64,000 nt of DNA from Nocardia carnea NBRC 14403 (GTDB lineage: Bacteria > Actinomycetota > Actinomycetes > Mycobacteriales > Mycobacteriaceae), in NCBI RefSeq assembly GCF_000308515.1, contig NZ_BAFV01000040.1, positions 62,001 to 126,000 of the forward strand, given 5' to 3'. Numbering within the stretch: the stretch's first letter is position 1; each line of letters starts with the position of its first letter. The position numbers and the translations under genes were made by a program. The notes under the pieces were generated by a model. That model saw only the letters and a program-made list of their open reading frames with translations. It was not told where the DNA came from and made no database searches. Shown piece after piece: positions 1 to 9,052 of this stretch.

Positions 1-1419
1 CAGCTCGTCCACGAACACGACCTCGTCGGGCGTCCGCGAGCCCCGCAGGCGTTCGCGGCACCAGGTCCGGATGGCGGTGGTATCGGCGTGTCCGGGCCCG
101 GCCGGCACGATCACCGCGCAGATCCGCTCACCCCATTCGTCGTCCGGTACGCCGATAACGGCGACCTCGCGCACATCATCGTGGTGGACCAGCACATCCT
201 CGATTTCGGCCGGGGCGATGTTCTCGCCGCCGCGGATGATGGTGTCGTCGGCGCGGCCGCCGATATAGAGGTAGCCGTCCTCGATCCGGGCGCGGTCGCG
301 GGTCGGGAACCAGCCGTCGGCATCCAGCGCCGATCCCTTGCCCATATATTCGCCGCTGACCTGCGCACCCCGCACCCACAGCAGACCGGTCTCGCCCGGG
401 GACAGCACGGCGCCGTCCTCGTCCCGGATCTCGGCCTCCATACCCGGAACCACCCGGCCCACCGACGACAGCCGCCCGCGCAGCGACGGATCTGCCATTG
501 CCTCGCGATGGTCGTCGGGACCCAGCACCGCGATGGTCGAACTGGTTTCTGTCAGCCCGTAGGCGTTGACGAACCCGGTCGCCGGGAAGGCCTGGAGCGC
601 CCGCTCGAGAACGGGTTGCGGCATCCGCGCACCGCCGTAGGCCAGTGACACCAGGTTCGGTGCGTCGCCGGGAGCGCCGTCCAGATGCTCGACGACGCGG
701 GCGAGCATGGTCGGCACCACCATGGCACTGGTGATCCGCTCGCCGCGGACGATATCGAGCCAGCCCTGCGGCGTGAAGTCGGGCAGATGCACCATCCGCC
801 GGCCGGCGTAGACATTGCTGAGCACGGCACCCATTCCGGCGATGTGGTAGGGCGGCGTGCTGACCAGTGTCGCGTCGTCCTCGGCGGCGGAGCCGAATTC
901 CACGGTATTGAGGAGATAGGACAGCAGATGCTGGTGGCGCAGCAGCACACCTTTGGGGGCAGAGGTGGTGCCGCTGGTGAACAGCACGATGGCAGTGGCG
1001 TCGTCGGGGGCCGGTTCGGTGCTGCCGGGGTCGGCAGCTCGGGCCAGGTCGAGGAACTCGGCGCTGGTCAGCACCGTCTCGGCGGCGCCGGCGAGGGTGT
1101 CCCGGTACGCGGGGTCGGCGACGATCAGCGGTCGTTCCAGTTGCCCGACGAGATCGCGCAGCTGATCGGCCGCCAGCCGGTAGTTCATCGGCGCCAGCGG
1201 GACCCCGGCGCGGGCGGAGGCGAAGGTCAGCACCGGCAGTACCGGGCCGTTGACGCCCACGAACGCCAGATGCGCGGCGCCGTATCGGGCCAGGACCGCC
1301 GCGCCACCGGAGGCCACGTCGCTGAGTTCCTGATAGGTCATACCCGCATCACGCCGTCCGAGCGCGAGCCGCTCGGGATGGACCGATGCGGCCATGTCCA
1401 GAACCATTTCGATACCCAT
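1..1419 (-). CDS. Acyl-CoA synthetase (AMP-binding), C-terminus cut by window edge
   Basis: ANL-superfamily ligase that would activate a carboxylic acid with ATP to an acyl-adenylate and then to an acyl-CoA in the cytoplasm. The reading frame is open from the ATG at 1419 to base 1 (473 codons). It shows the P-loop FTSGTTSAPKGV at about residues 147-158, the NAYGLTETSS motif at about 285-294, the TRD aspartate at about 375 and the hinge region GGRADDTIIRGGENIAP at about 387-403. The catalytic lysine near the C-terminus lies beyond the edge. It is divergent from the APH-like gene and next to enoyl-CoA hydratases, so a role in fatty-acid or sterol side-chain degradation is likely. The substrate cannot be read from sequence. 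Confidence 0.93.
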   Translation of the reverse strand, partial: MGIEMVLDMAASVHPERLALGRRDAGMTYQELSDVASGGAAVLARYGAAHLAFVGVNGPVLPVLTFASARAGVPLAPMNYRLAADQLRDLVGQLERPLIVADPAYRDTLAGAAETVLTSAEFLDLARAADPGSTEPAPDDATAIVLFTSGTTSAPKGVLLRHQHLLSYLLNTVEFGSAAEDDATLVSTPPYHIAGMGAVLSNVYAGRRMVHLPDFTPQGWLDIVRGERITSAMVVPTMLARVVEHLDGAPGDAPNLVSLAYGGARMPQPVLERALQAFPATGFVNAYGLTETSSTIAVLGPDDHREAMADPSLRGRLSSVGRVVPGMEAEIRDEDGAVLSPGETGLLWVRGAQVSGEYMGKGSALDADGWFPTRDRARIEDGYLYIGGRADDTIIRGGENIAPAEIEDVLVHHDDVREVAVIGVPDDEWGERICAVIVPAGPGHADTTAIRTWCRERLRGSRTPDEVVFVDEL

Positions 1420-1656
1420 TGCACCACCTGGTGAGAACGCTTGGATTGTTGATGTGCACCCGAGGTGCCGAGCCACGCGCGGCAGGAAGCTTTCGGGCCC
1501 GTCGCGGCTAACGATAACAACTATGCGCCGGAATATGAAAGAAATCATGACAATGGTTCGTAGGAATGTGTAGGCTCCGGTAGGTGGGTGCCTCCGGTCG
1601 CTGCGTGCGACGGCACCCCCGTCACACGTCACACAGGGAAGGCATGAGGTGGATCG

Positions 1657-2703
1657 ATGAGGGATCAGGACCCGGTGGACGTCACCGCACTGACGTCATG
1701 GCTCGACCGCAACGAGGTGGGCACCGGGCCCGTCACCGATATCGTCCCGCTGACCGGAGGCACCCAGAACATCCTGGTGAAATTCACCCGGGACGGCACC
1801 GACTACGTGTTCCGGCGCCCGCCGCTGCACAAACGCGGCAACAGCGACGAGACGATGCGCCGGGAGGCACGCCTGCTCGCCGCGCTCGCGGGTAGCGACG
1901 TACCCCACCCCCGCCTCGTCGCCGCCTGCGACGACCTGGACGTCATGGGTTGCGTTTTCTTCGTCATGGCGGCGGTCGAGGGTTTCACCGCCACCACCGA
2001 GATCCCCGAACCGCACGTCTCGTCCACCGATATGCAGCGTGCGATGGGGCTGTCCATGGTCGACAGCGTGGCGGCGCTCGGGTCGATCGATCCGGCCGTA
2101 CTCGGCGAAGCCCAGCTCACCCGCGCCAACGGCTGGCCGGACCGGCAGGTCGGCCGCTGGCGGCACCAGCTCGACTCCTATCACGAACTCGACGGGTGGC
2201 CCGGTCCCGAACTGGACGGGGTGGACGAGATCGGCCGCTGGCTGGACGCGCACCGGCCCGCGGCGTGGCGCAAGGGAATCATTCACGGCGACTACCACTT
2301 CGGCAATGTCATGTTCCGGCGCGACCGGCCGGCCGTGGCCGCTGTCGTCGACTGGGAACTGGGCACCGTCGGCGATCCCCTGCTCGACCTCGGCCACCTC
2401 CTCGCGACCTGGCCCGACCCCGACGAAACCCGTACGGTCGGACTCGCCCGGCATCTCGAGGGGCTCCCCGGCCGCGACGAGCTCATCGCCCGCTACGCCG
2501 CTGTCAGCGGCCGGGATATGACCGACTTCGACTGGTACCAGGTCCTGGCCTGCTACCGGCTCGCCATCATCCTCGAAGGCACCCATGCGCGCGCCTGCGC
2601 CGGAAAGGCCGATACCACGCTCGGCCGCCGCTTCCACGGTGTCGCGCAGGCACTTCTCGATCAAGCCCGCGGGCTGGCCCGGACGCCGTCCGGATCCGCC
2701 TGA
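1657..2703 (+). CDS. APH-type phosphotransferase family protein (acyl-CoA dehydrogenase-associated kinase-like)
   Basis: 348 residues with the aminoglycoside-phosphotransferase/choline-kinase fold. The catalytic loop HGDYHFGNVMF is at about residue 210 and the metal-binding VDWELGTVGDPLLDLG at about residue 231. In actinobacteria and animals this subfamily is linked or fused to acyl-CoA dehydrogenases, where it phosphorylates 4-hydroxyacyl-CoA-type substrates; resistance to aminoglycosides is not implied. The ATG at 1657 follows a GGAAGG sequence. It lies 17 bases upstream of an enoyl-CoA hydratase, with which it probably forms an operon, and is divergent from an acyl-CoA synthetase. The specific substrate is unknown. 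Confidence 0.88.
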   Translation: MRDQDPVDVTALTSWLDRNEVGTGPVTDIVPLTGGTQNILVKFTRDGTDYVFRRPPLHKRGNSDETMRREARLLAALAGSDVPHPRLVAACDDLDVMGCVFFVMAAVEGFTATTEIPEPHVSSTDMQRAMGLSMVDSVAALGSIDPAVLGEAQLTRANGWPDRQVGRWRHQLDSYHELDGWPGPELDGVDEIGRWLDAHRPAAWRKGIIHGDYHFGNVMFRRDRPAVAAVVDWELGTVGDPLLDLGHLLATWPDPDETRTVGLARHLEGLPGRDELIARYAAVSGRDMTDFDWYQVLACYRLAIILEGTHARACAGKADTTLGRRFHGVAQALLDQARGLARTPSGSA

Positions 2704-2720
2704 CCAGAAAAGGATTCACG

Positions 2721-3647
2721 ATGACCGAAGCTGTGCTCGACCCCGCCACCCCCGTGGACTACCGGTATCTGCGCTACGAAACACACGACGACGGCGCGAT
2801 CGTGCGGATCGTGCTGAACCGCCCGAAATACCGCAATGCCCAGAACCGTGGACTACTCGTGGAACTCACCCACGCCTTCCTCCGGGCGGAAGCCGACGAT
2901 ACGGTGCGGGTGGTGATCCTCGCGGGCGAGGGGCCCGTATTCTCCTCGGGCCACGACCTCGGTAGCTCCCAATACCGAGCCGAACGTGAACCCGGACCCG
3001 ATCAGCACTGGTCGTTCACCTGCACCGGCGCCACCCACGACGCCGTCGAATCCCGTTTCCACCAGGAGTGGCACTACTTCTACGAGAACACCCGGCGGTG
3101 GCGCAAACTCCGCAAGATCACCATCGCCGAGGTGCACGGCAACGTCTTCTCCGCTGCCCTCATGCTGGCCTGGTCCTGCGATCTCATCGTCGCCGCGCAG
3201 GGCACCCGGTTCGCCGATGTCGTCGCCACCCGGCTGGGCGTTTGCGGTGTCGAATACTTCGGTCACCCTTGGGAATTCGGCCCGCGCAAGGCCAAGGAGC
3301 TCCTGCTCACCGGGGACAGCCTCGATGCCGAGGACGCGCTCGCGCTGGGGATGGTGAACAAGATCTTCCCGGCCGGTGAGCTCGGCGAGAACACCCTGGA
3401 ATTCGCCCGCCGGATCGCGCGAGTGCCCAGCATGGCGGCCCTGCTGGTGAAGGATTCGGTGAATCAGAGTCAGGACGCGATGGGCTTCACCACCGCGCTC
3501 GACGCCTGCTTCTCCATCCACCAGCTCAATCACGCGCAGTGGACGCATCTGTCGGGCGGTAAGACTCCGGTCGGCACCCCGGAATACGGGCTGCCCGATT
3601 GGAAGTCGGCGCCGCCGGTCGAACGGGCGGATCCCTATCGCCCCTGA
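2721..3647 (+). CDS. Enoyl-CoA hydratase/isomerase family protein
   Basis: 308 residues of the crotonase fold, expected to hydrate or isomerise an unsaturated acyl-CoA. The first oxyanion-hole segment SSGHDLGS is at about residue 74 and the second, VHGNVFSAALMLAWSCDL, at about residue 137. An insertion rich in aromatic residues (about 90-130) separates them, as in some actinobacterial members. The classical catalytic glutamate of the PExxxG segment is not evident: the equivalent region reads FADVVATRLGVCGVEYFG, so the reaction may not be simple hydration. The ATG at 2721 follows AAAAGGA; the frame is open further upstream but overlaps the previous gene. Probably co-transcribed with the APH-like gene. 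Confidence 0.9.
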   Translation: MTEAVLDPATPVDYRYLRYETHDDGAIVRIVLNRPKYRNAQNRGLLVELTHAFLRAEADDTVRVVILAGEGPVFSSGHDLGSSQYRAEREPGPDQHWSFTCTGATHDAVESRFHQEWHYFYENTRRWRKLRKITIAEVHGNVFSAALMLAWSCDLIVAAQGTRFADVVATRLGVCGVEYFGHPWEFGPRKAKELLLTGDSLDAEDALALGMVNKIFPAGELGENTLEFARRIARVPSMAALLVKDSVNQSQDAMGFTTALDACFSIHQLNHAQWTHLSGGKTPVGTPEYGLPDWKSAPPVERADPYRP

Positions 3648-3920
3648 CCGGATGGGCGCTCCCCGCGGTACCGGATCGTCCGGTCCCGCGGGAGACCGCC
3701 CGAGCATCGGCCAGAAGAGTCAGAGATGTTGCGCCACAGCATCTTTCAGACTTCGAGAAATCGAGGGCCGAGCGGGCGCTGCCTTCGACTCGTGCACACC
3801 GGACACCAGCGTCGGGATTCGATCGGCACCGGACAGTGCCCGAGAATTCGCTCCGATGACCGGGGTACTTCGATTACTCCTCTTCCGACGCCATGGATCT
3901 CGCCGCGGCCCATCGGTCGA

Positions 3921-4676
3921 TCAGCCGCGGGATCCCCAGGCGATCGGGGTATCGAGGACCTCTGGGTAGTTCTTCTCCTCGTACCGCCAGATAGCGTCGA
4001 TATGTTCCTCCATCGCGGCAAGTGCCGCACCGGCATCCCCCGCGGCCACCGCGTTGTAGATCTTCTCGTGGATATCGCAGGTCGCGACGCGGTGACGTTC
4101 CGGATACTCCATCCCCACCGCGGAGCCGTCGAGCATATCCAGCAGCGCGTGGATCAGATAGCCGAACAGCGCGTTCCCGGAACCCTGCGCGATGGTGTCG
4201 TGGAAGACCCGGCTCATCTCGACGAAGATCTCCTCGTCGTCGATGTGCTCACGCATATGGTCCACCGAATGTTTCAGAGTGGCGAGTTGTTCTTCGCTGA
4301 TCCGGTCGGCGGCGAGCCGGGCCATCATCGGTTCGAGCGCCGTACGGGCCTCGACGATGGTCCGGAACGGTGCATTCTCGAATTGCAGCAGTAGCGTGAT
4401 CGCGGTCTGCAGACCCATACCGTCGGGTTGCTGCACGATCGGGCCGCCACCGGGGCCGGGTTTGAGAGCGATAACGCCCTGGAGTTCCAGGAACCGCAAC
4501 GATTCCCGCAATGTTCCCCGGCCGATCTCGTACTCCTCGAGCATCAACCGCTCCGGTGGCAGCTTGTCACCGACCTTGTTGCCGCGTTTGTTGATGCCCT
4601 CGACAATGCGCTGTGCGACCAACATCGCGGTCTTCTGTGGACGAAGCCCTGGCTGTCCCACTACACGTACCTCCAT
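3921..4676 (-). CDS. FadR/GntR-family transcriptional regulator (FCD domain)
   Basis: About 251 residues. An N-terminal winged helix-turn-helix of the GntR type (LPPERLMLEEYEIGRGTL) is followed by an all-helical FCD ligand-binding domain containing the metal-site histidines expected of this family. The start at 4676 is preferred because GGGGAG lies upstream; a GTG at 4703 in the same frame has no visible ribosome-binding site. FadR-type proteins normally repress genes for organic or fatty acid use and release DNA on binding an acid or acyl-CoA. Located between enoyl-CoA hydratase genes, it is a candidate regulator of this block. A 13-base inverted repeat CCTCATTTTGAGG lies upstream at 4740-4752. 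Confidence 0.9.
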   Translation of the reverse strand: MEVRVVGQPGLRPQKTAMLVAQRIVEGINKRGNKVGDKLPPERLMLEEYEIGRGTLRESLRFLELQGVIALKPGPGGGPIVQQPDGMGLQTAITLLLQFENAPFRTIVEARTALEPMMARLAADRISEEQLATLKHSVDHMREHIDDEEIFVEMSRVFHDTIAQGSGNALFGYLIHALLDMLDGSAVGMEYPERHRVATCDIHEKIYNAVAAGDAGAALAAMEEHIDAIWRYEEKNYPEVLDTPIAWGSRG

Positions 4677-4857
4677 ACGGTCAGGCCGCTCCCCTGCAAC
4701 CACTGGAGTTCGAGCCCCGACAATCTATGATTATGTTTACCTCATTTTGAGGCCGAACACCATCCCGAATCGCCTCGTGTCCACCATGCGCCCCGCGGAC
4801 CGTGTCGACAGCGCCACAGTCCGATGAGAGCGGCGCGATGGTCCCGCCTCCACCGGC

Positions 4858-5922
4858 CTACTGTCCGCCTTCGATCTCGTCGACGAGCCCCCATTCGAGT
4901 GCGCACTGCGGACCCACTGCGACGCCGGTGACGAACAGGTGCAGCGCCCGCCATCGTCCGATCCGCCGGGGGACGCTCACGGTGCCGCCGGCCCCGGGGA
5001 TCAACCCCATCGCCACCTCGGGCAGTCGGATCACGGTATCCGGGGCGGCGACGATATGCCCGGCGAATGCGGAGATCTCGATCCCGGCGCCCACACAATG
5101 GCCGTGCAACCGGACCTCGGTGCGTTCCGCCAGCCGGGCCATCAACCGGGCGGCCCCGCCGCGGGTCCGGATCTGATGAGCGGTCGCGGTATCGGGTGTG
5201 TGGCCGAATTCGTCGAGATCCCCGCCGGAGCAGAACGATGCACCGGCACCGTCGAGCACGATCCGGCCGAACGTGCCGGCGAGCAGCGCCGTGCGCAACG
5301 CCTCGACCAGGGCATCACGGAGTGCCGTGCCGTAGGCGTTACGCCGCTCCGGGCGGTTCAAGGTGATACGGAGCGTATCGCCGTCCGCGGTGAGCAGAAC
5401 CGGATCGGTTTCGGGCGGCGGCGGTAGCGGACGACCCAGCCGGCGGCGTTCCTCCAGCCAGCGGCCGAATTCCGGGCCACCCTGGAGCGTCGAGTAGGCG
5501 AAGGACTCCATATCGATGGCCGCCGGCCCCGGCAGCCCCTCCGAAGCGCGCACCACCTGCGCGGCGAAACTCGCCGCCTGTGGATATCGCCGGACACAGT
5601 CGGCGAACTCGGCGACCGCCCGCGGCACGTCGTCGGTGACAACGACCGCCCGGTCCGCCGGATCCGCGGCCGCCGCATAGGTCAGGTCCAGGGCAGCAGT
5701 CAACGGCCCGAGTTCCGCGGCGATATCGCCGGAACAGAATCCGACCGCCGGTCCGCCCAGCGCCACAATCCGCGCGGCGGCCGCAGCCGCGGTCGCCCCA
5801 TCGATACCGTCGAGATCGACCAGCAGCAGCGGCTCGAGCAGAGTCGCCGCGTCCAGGGCGAATTCACCGCCGGTCCCGTCGGCCAGTTCCGCCGCGCCGA
5901 GGGTGCGTACTTCGATTCCCAA
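4858..5922 (-). CDS. Enoyl-CoA hydratase/isomerase family protein with extended N-terminal region
   Basis: About 354 residues, longer than the usual 260. The C-terminal two thirds is a crotonase domain with the oxyanion segment SFCSGGDLDEFG, then GHCVGAGIEISAFAGHIVA, then LPEVAMGLIPGAGGT, which retains the catalytic-type glutamate. The N-terminal ~130 residues look like a degenerate second crotonase-like half rich in alanine. A TTG at 5922 is chosen because AGGAGG lies just upstream; an in-frame GTG at 5985 is possible. Same strand as the FadR-type regulator but separated from it by about 180 bases. Exact reaction unknown. Confidence 0.85.
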   Translation of the reverse strand: MGIEVRTLGAAELADGTGGEFALDAATLLEPLLLVDLDGIDGATAAAAAARIVALGGPAVGFCSGDIAAELGPLTAALDLTYAAAADPADRAVVVTDDVPRAVAEFADCVRRYPQAASFAAQVVRASEGLPGPAAIDMESFAYSTLQGGPEFGRWLEERRRLGRPLPPPPETDPVLLTADGDTLRITLNRPERRNAYGTALRDALVEALRTALLAGTFGRIVLDGAGASFCSGGDLDEFGHTPDTATAHQIRTRGGAARLMARLAERTEVRLHGHCVGAGIEISAFAGHIVAAPDTVIRLPEVAMGLIPGAGGTVSVPRRIGRWRALHLFVTGVAVGPQCALEWGLVDEIEGGQ

Positions 5923-6245
5923 ACCACCCTCCTGGCCGCGTATTCCGAATCCGGCTGCGCCGGGCCGCCGGTGATTCCGGCGCACCTGAATCTATCGGAC
6001 GCACCACAACGACCAATCGCCTACGGGCGGGCGGCCATACCCGACGCGCCGGGTGGAACACGAAATCCGCCAGGTCGGTGCCGCGGAAAAGGCCGGTAGG
6101 CCGACCGGAATCGAGTAGCCGGATCATTCGGCGACCGGACGGTGCACTCCGGCGCAGGCCGGGACGTATCCGCCCCGCGCACCGAAGACCTGCACACAGG
6201 GCACCTGCGAGCGGTCAACCGGGTCGGGTGCGCGAAACTGAGGTG

Positions 6246-6686
6246 GTGAGTACCGACAACGACCGGACACCGCCGGTGACCAGCGCTTCGATCATCGTAC
6301 TGACGCTGGCGCGGCGGGTGGAGAGCGAACTCAACGCGGGACTGGCCGCTCTGGATCTCACTGTTGGGCGGTTGGGTCTGCTCGGACATATCTCCGGTGT
6401 CCCAGGGGCCTCGTTCAGCGAACTGGCGCGGATGTCGGGGATCAGCGTGCAGAGCGCGCATACGGCGGTGAAGGCACTGGTCGCCGCGGGACTCGTCCGC
6501 GACCGCACCGCCCGCGCGGGGTCGGCGTCGGCGATCGAACTCACCGCGGACGGTGAGCGCCTGCTGCGGACTGCCCAGGAGGTGGTCACGGAGGTGGACG
6601 AGCGACTGTTCGGTGCGGCGGCCGACCCGGTTCAGCGCCGGATCGGTACCGCCGTCGTGGATGCGTTTCGCGGGATGGGGACCTGA
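6246..6686 (+). CDS. MarR-family transcriptional regulator
   Basis: 146 residues with a winged helix-turn-helix (FSELARMSGISVQSAHTAVK as recognition region, then the wing with basic RDRTARAG). A GTG at 6246 gives the usual family length; the longer open frame upstream is arginine-rich and unlikely to be translated. Two palindromes just downstream (6721-6762) lie in the promoter of the next gene, a small membrane protein, and are the obvious candidate binding sites. MarR proteins are typically released from DNA by small phenolic or hydrophobic ligands or oxidants. The ligand here is unknown. Confidence 0.85.
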   Translation: MSTDNDRTPPVTSASIIVLTLARRVESELNAGLAALDLTVGRLGLLGHISGVPGASFSELARMSGISVQSAHTAVKALVAAGLVRDRTARAGSASAIELTADGERLLRTAQEVVTEVDERLFGAAADPVQRRIGTAVVDAFRGMGT

Positions 6687-6720
6687 CACCGGTAGATCGA
6701 GAGGTGCGACGCAGGTAACC

Positions 6721-6762
6721 TTCAGCTTGCCTGAAAGGCTGCTAAGCTTCAGCCAGCCTGAA
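6721..6762. promoter_or_regulatory. Tandem palindromic operator, 2 x TTCAG-N5-CTGAA
   Basis: Two 15-base inverted repeats, TTCAG-cttgc-CTGAA at 6721-6735 and TTCAG-ccagc-CTGAA at 6748-6762, have centres 27 bases apart and end 20 bases before the ATG of the membrane protein gene. Size and symmetry suit a MarR-type dimer. Binding by the upstream MarR protein is an inference from position. Confidence 0.65.
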
Positions 6763-6782
6763 GGTTGAGAGAGAGCTTGCCC

Positions 6783-7229
6783 ATGCACCAATTGCTGTTG
6801 TCGGTCCACGTCCTGGCGGCCATCATCTTCGTCGGCGGTTCCGCCGTAGCTACCAGCCTGTTCCCCCGCTACGCACCGTCGACCGCGACCACCGGACCGG
6901 TATCGGAGCGCTCCCCCGCCGTCGCCGCCGTCTTACACCGGATCACCGGCACCTACGCCCGACTGGCCCTGATCGTCCCGGTCGTCGGCATAATTCTCGC
7001 CGCCTTACAGGGACGGTTGGGCGAAATCTGGATCACCGTGGCCATCATTCTCACCGGCTGTGCGGCCGCGATCATCACGATGATCATCCACCCGATACAG
7101 CGCGAGGCCATGGCGGTTCCGGACGATGGCACCCGGCTGCGGGCCCTGGGCATGCTCACCGGTCTCTACAACATGCTGTGGCTGATCGTCGTCGTCCTGA
7201 TGATCGTCCGCCCCGGCGCACACGCCTGA
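6783..7229 (+). CDS. Small integral membrane protein (four predicted TM helices)
   Basis: 148 residues with four hydrophobic stretches at about 5-25, 60-80, 84-105 and 125-145. The N-terminal segment (VHVLAAIIFVGGSAVATSLF) resembles predicted integral membrane proteins of the DUF2269/CopD-like group. No catalytic motif is visible. The gene sits directly behind the tandem operator and the MarR gene, so it is probably the regulated target, for example in tolerance to a membrane-active compound; that role is a guess from context. Confidence 0.75.
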   Translation: MHQLLLSVHVLAAIIFVGGSAVATSLFPRYAPSTATTGPVSERSPAVAAVLHRITGTYARLALIVPVVGIILAALQGRLGEIWITVAIILTGCAAAIITMIIHPIQREAMAVPDDGTRLRALGMLTGLYNMLWLIVVVLMIVRPGAHA

Positions 7230-7301
7230 CCGTCGAAGCCGGCGGCCGCACCGTCGTCCGGCCGGTCATTGCCCGACTCCACGAACCGAGGACCTGTCCG
7301 T

Positions 7302-7637
7302 ATGAGTATTCGTCATTACCTGTATCGCGCACCCTCCCTGTCCGCAACGGAAGCGATCGAAGCCGTCCGATCCGGCGCCCTCATCGTCGATGTCCGCCGC
7401 GGCTTCGAATGGCAGCGGACCCGGATTCCCGGCGCGGTCCACCTGCCCCTGGAGCAATTGACGGACAAGTGCGCCGAACTGCCCGGCGATCGACTGCTGA
7501 TCACCTTCTGCACCGGCGGCCTGCGGTCCTACGGCGCCGCCAACCTACTGATCGAGTACGGCTTCGAGGCCAAGAACATGTCGGGTGGACTGATCGACTG
7601 GCGGGCCGCCGGTGGATCACTGGAGCCGGGGCAATGA
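7302..7637 (+). CDS. Rhodanese-like domain protein
   Basis: 111 residues forming a single rhodanese domain, expected to carry a persulfide on the active-site cysteine and transfer sulfur or act in sulfur or redox relay. The IVDVRRGFEW segment (CH2A-like) is at about residue 27, and the active-site loop TFCTGGLRS contains the catalytic cysteine at about residue 70. The six-residue loop fits sulfurtransferases rather than phosphatases. ATG at 7302. It follows the membrane protein after a 72-base gap and may be co-transcribed with it. Confidence 0.88.
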   Translation: MSIRHYLYRAPSLSATEAIEAVRSGALIVDVRRGFEWQRTRIPGAVHLPLEQLTDKCAELPGDRLLITFCTGGLRSYGAANLLIEYGFEAKNMSGGLIDWRAAGGSLEPGQ

Positions 7638-7753
7638 CGTATCCGGCCACGCGTGCGGGCGGTCCACTGCGGGCCGGCCGTGCCGACGTAGTGTCGTGCG
7701 TACCACGGTGATATCGCACCCCCGACCGATGGACAGAACGGAAGTACCAGCAA

Positions 7754-8833
7754 ATGCCGAAGATCGTGCTGTTCGGAGCCACCGGCTACACCGGTCGCCT
7801 GATCGCGCAGGCGCTGACCGCCCGCGGCACTGCGCCCGTACTCGCCGGCCGCAACGCCGATTCCCTCGCGAAGCTCGCCACCGAGGTCGGCGGCGCGGAT
7901 ACCGCGGTGGCCGATGTGACCGACCCCGCCTCGGTCCGTGCGCTTCTGGGCCGAGGCGATGTGCTGATCTCGACGGTGGGCCCGTTTCTGCGTTACGGAA
8001 AACCCGCACTGGCCGCGGCTCTCGCGGCGGGCGCGCACTATTTCGACTCCACCGGAGAAGGCCCGTTCATCCGCACGGTGTTCGACCACGACGACGAAGC
8101 CCGGCGGGCGGATACCGCCCTGCTCACCGCCTTCGGATTCGATTATGTGCCGGGCAATCTGGCCGCGGCTCTCGCGCTGGCCGAGGCCCCGGAGGCCGTT
8201 CGCGCCGATATCGGTTATTTCATCGCCGACCCCGGCACGAGCGGTGGTACCCGCGCATCCATGGCGGGCATGCTGTTCGAAGACGGTTTCGCCCTGCGCG
8301 ACGGCCGGGTCGTGCCGCAGCGAACAGCCGCGCGGGTGCGCCATTTCGAGGTCGAGGGGCGTACTCGCACCGCGGCGTCGGTGCCGGGTTCGGAGCATTT
8401 CGCGTTGGCCCGATCGTATCCGCAGCTCCGCGAAGCAGATGTCTATCTCGGCCTTCCCGGGCCTGCCGCCCACGGCCTGCGGGCGACCTCACTGATCACC
8501 GCCACGATTGCCCGCGTGGAACCCGTGAAGCAGTTGGCCGAAACTGCGCTGACCCGTGTCGTCAAAGGTTCGACCGGCGGCCCGGCGCCCGCCGCCCGTG
8601 CCCGCACCCGCACCTGGGCGGTCGCGGACGTATCCGATGCCAGGGGCGGCAATCGAGCGTCGGTGACGCTCGCCGGCGTGGACCCCTACGACTTCACCGC
8701 CGCGATCCTCGCCTGGGGCGCCCGGACCGCGCTCGACGGCGGTCTGCTCGGCACCGGCGCTCTCGGCCCCGTCGAGGCGTTCGGCCTCGATCAACTGACC
8801 GCCGGCGCCGCGGAGGCCGGCCTGACCCGATAA
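7754..8833 (+). CDS. Saccharopine dehydrogenase-like NAD(P)-binding reductase
   Basis: 359 residues. An N-terminal Rossmann motif FGATGYTGRLIAQAL at residues 7-21 and the segment DSTGEGPFIRTVF at about 97 are typical of the saccharopine-reductase-like (Sacchrp_dh_NADP) family. In mycobacteria relatives act as trans-acting enoyl reductases for polyketide-type lipids, while others have no known function. No polyketide synthase is in this window, so lipid assembly is not supported by the immediate context. The ATG at 7754 follows GGAAGTACC. Confidence 0.85.
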   Translation: MPKIVLFGATGYTGRLIAQALTARGTAPVLAGRNADSLAKLATEVGGADTAVADVTDPASVRALLGRGDVLISTVGPFLRYGKPALAAALAAGAHYFDSTGEGPFIRTVFDHDDEARRADTALLTAFGFDYVPGNLAAALALAEAPEAVRADIGYFIADPGTSGGTRASMAGMLFEDGFALRDGRVVPQRTAARVRHFEVEGRTRTAASVPGSEHFALARSYPQLREADVYLGLPGPAAHGLRATSLITATIARVEPVKQLAETALTRVVKGSTGGPAPAARARTRTWAVADVSDARGGNRASVTLAGVDPYDFTAAILAWGARTALDGGLLGTGALGPVEAFGLDQLTAGAAEAGLTR

Positions 8834-8968
8834 TCCGGCGAAACCCGAGTATCAGGCCGCTTCACCGGCCGTGGCGCGCTTCGGTACGGCGACCACGGAC
8901 CGGCGACAGCGTCCTCGTTACTCGGTTGGCAGTATCTTTGCTGCTCAGGTAAACGACGCCTCCTTTCT

Positions 8969-9052
8969 TCAGATGATGATGCCCAGCAGGCCCCACGCGA
9001 GGCTCAGGGCCGCTCCCGCGGCCGCCGAGCCGAGGCCGATAACCGCACTCAT
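8969..9052 (-). CDS. 27-residue hydrophobic peptide
   Basis: A short frame with ATG at 9052 and TGA at 8969-8971 encodes a peptide beginning MSAVIGLGSAAAGAALSLAW and ending in three isoleucines. It is almost wholly hydrophobic and alanine/glycine-rich, long enough for a single membrane span. GAGAGG lies about six bases upstream of the ATG, with a further GGAGG ahead of it. It stands alone in a ~900-base gap between reductase genes. A membrane micropeptide is plausible, but so is chance; no homologue is recalled. Confidence 0.45.
   Translation of the reverse strand: MSAVIGLGSAAAGAALSLAWGLLGIII

Noticed and set aside
4740..4752. CCTCATTTTGAGG upstream of the FadR-type gene as an operator
   Set aside because: Arms are only five bases and it does not resemble the TGGT-N3-ACCA pattern common for FadR-type sites; mentioned with the gene but not listed as a site.
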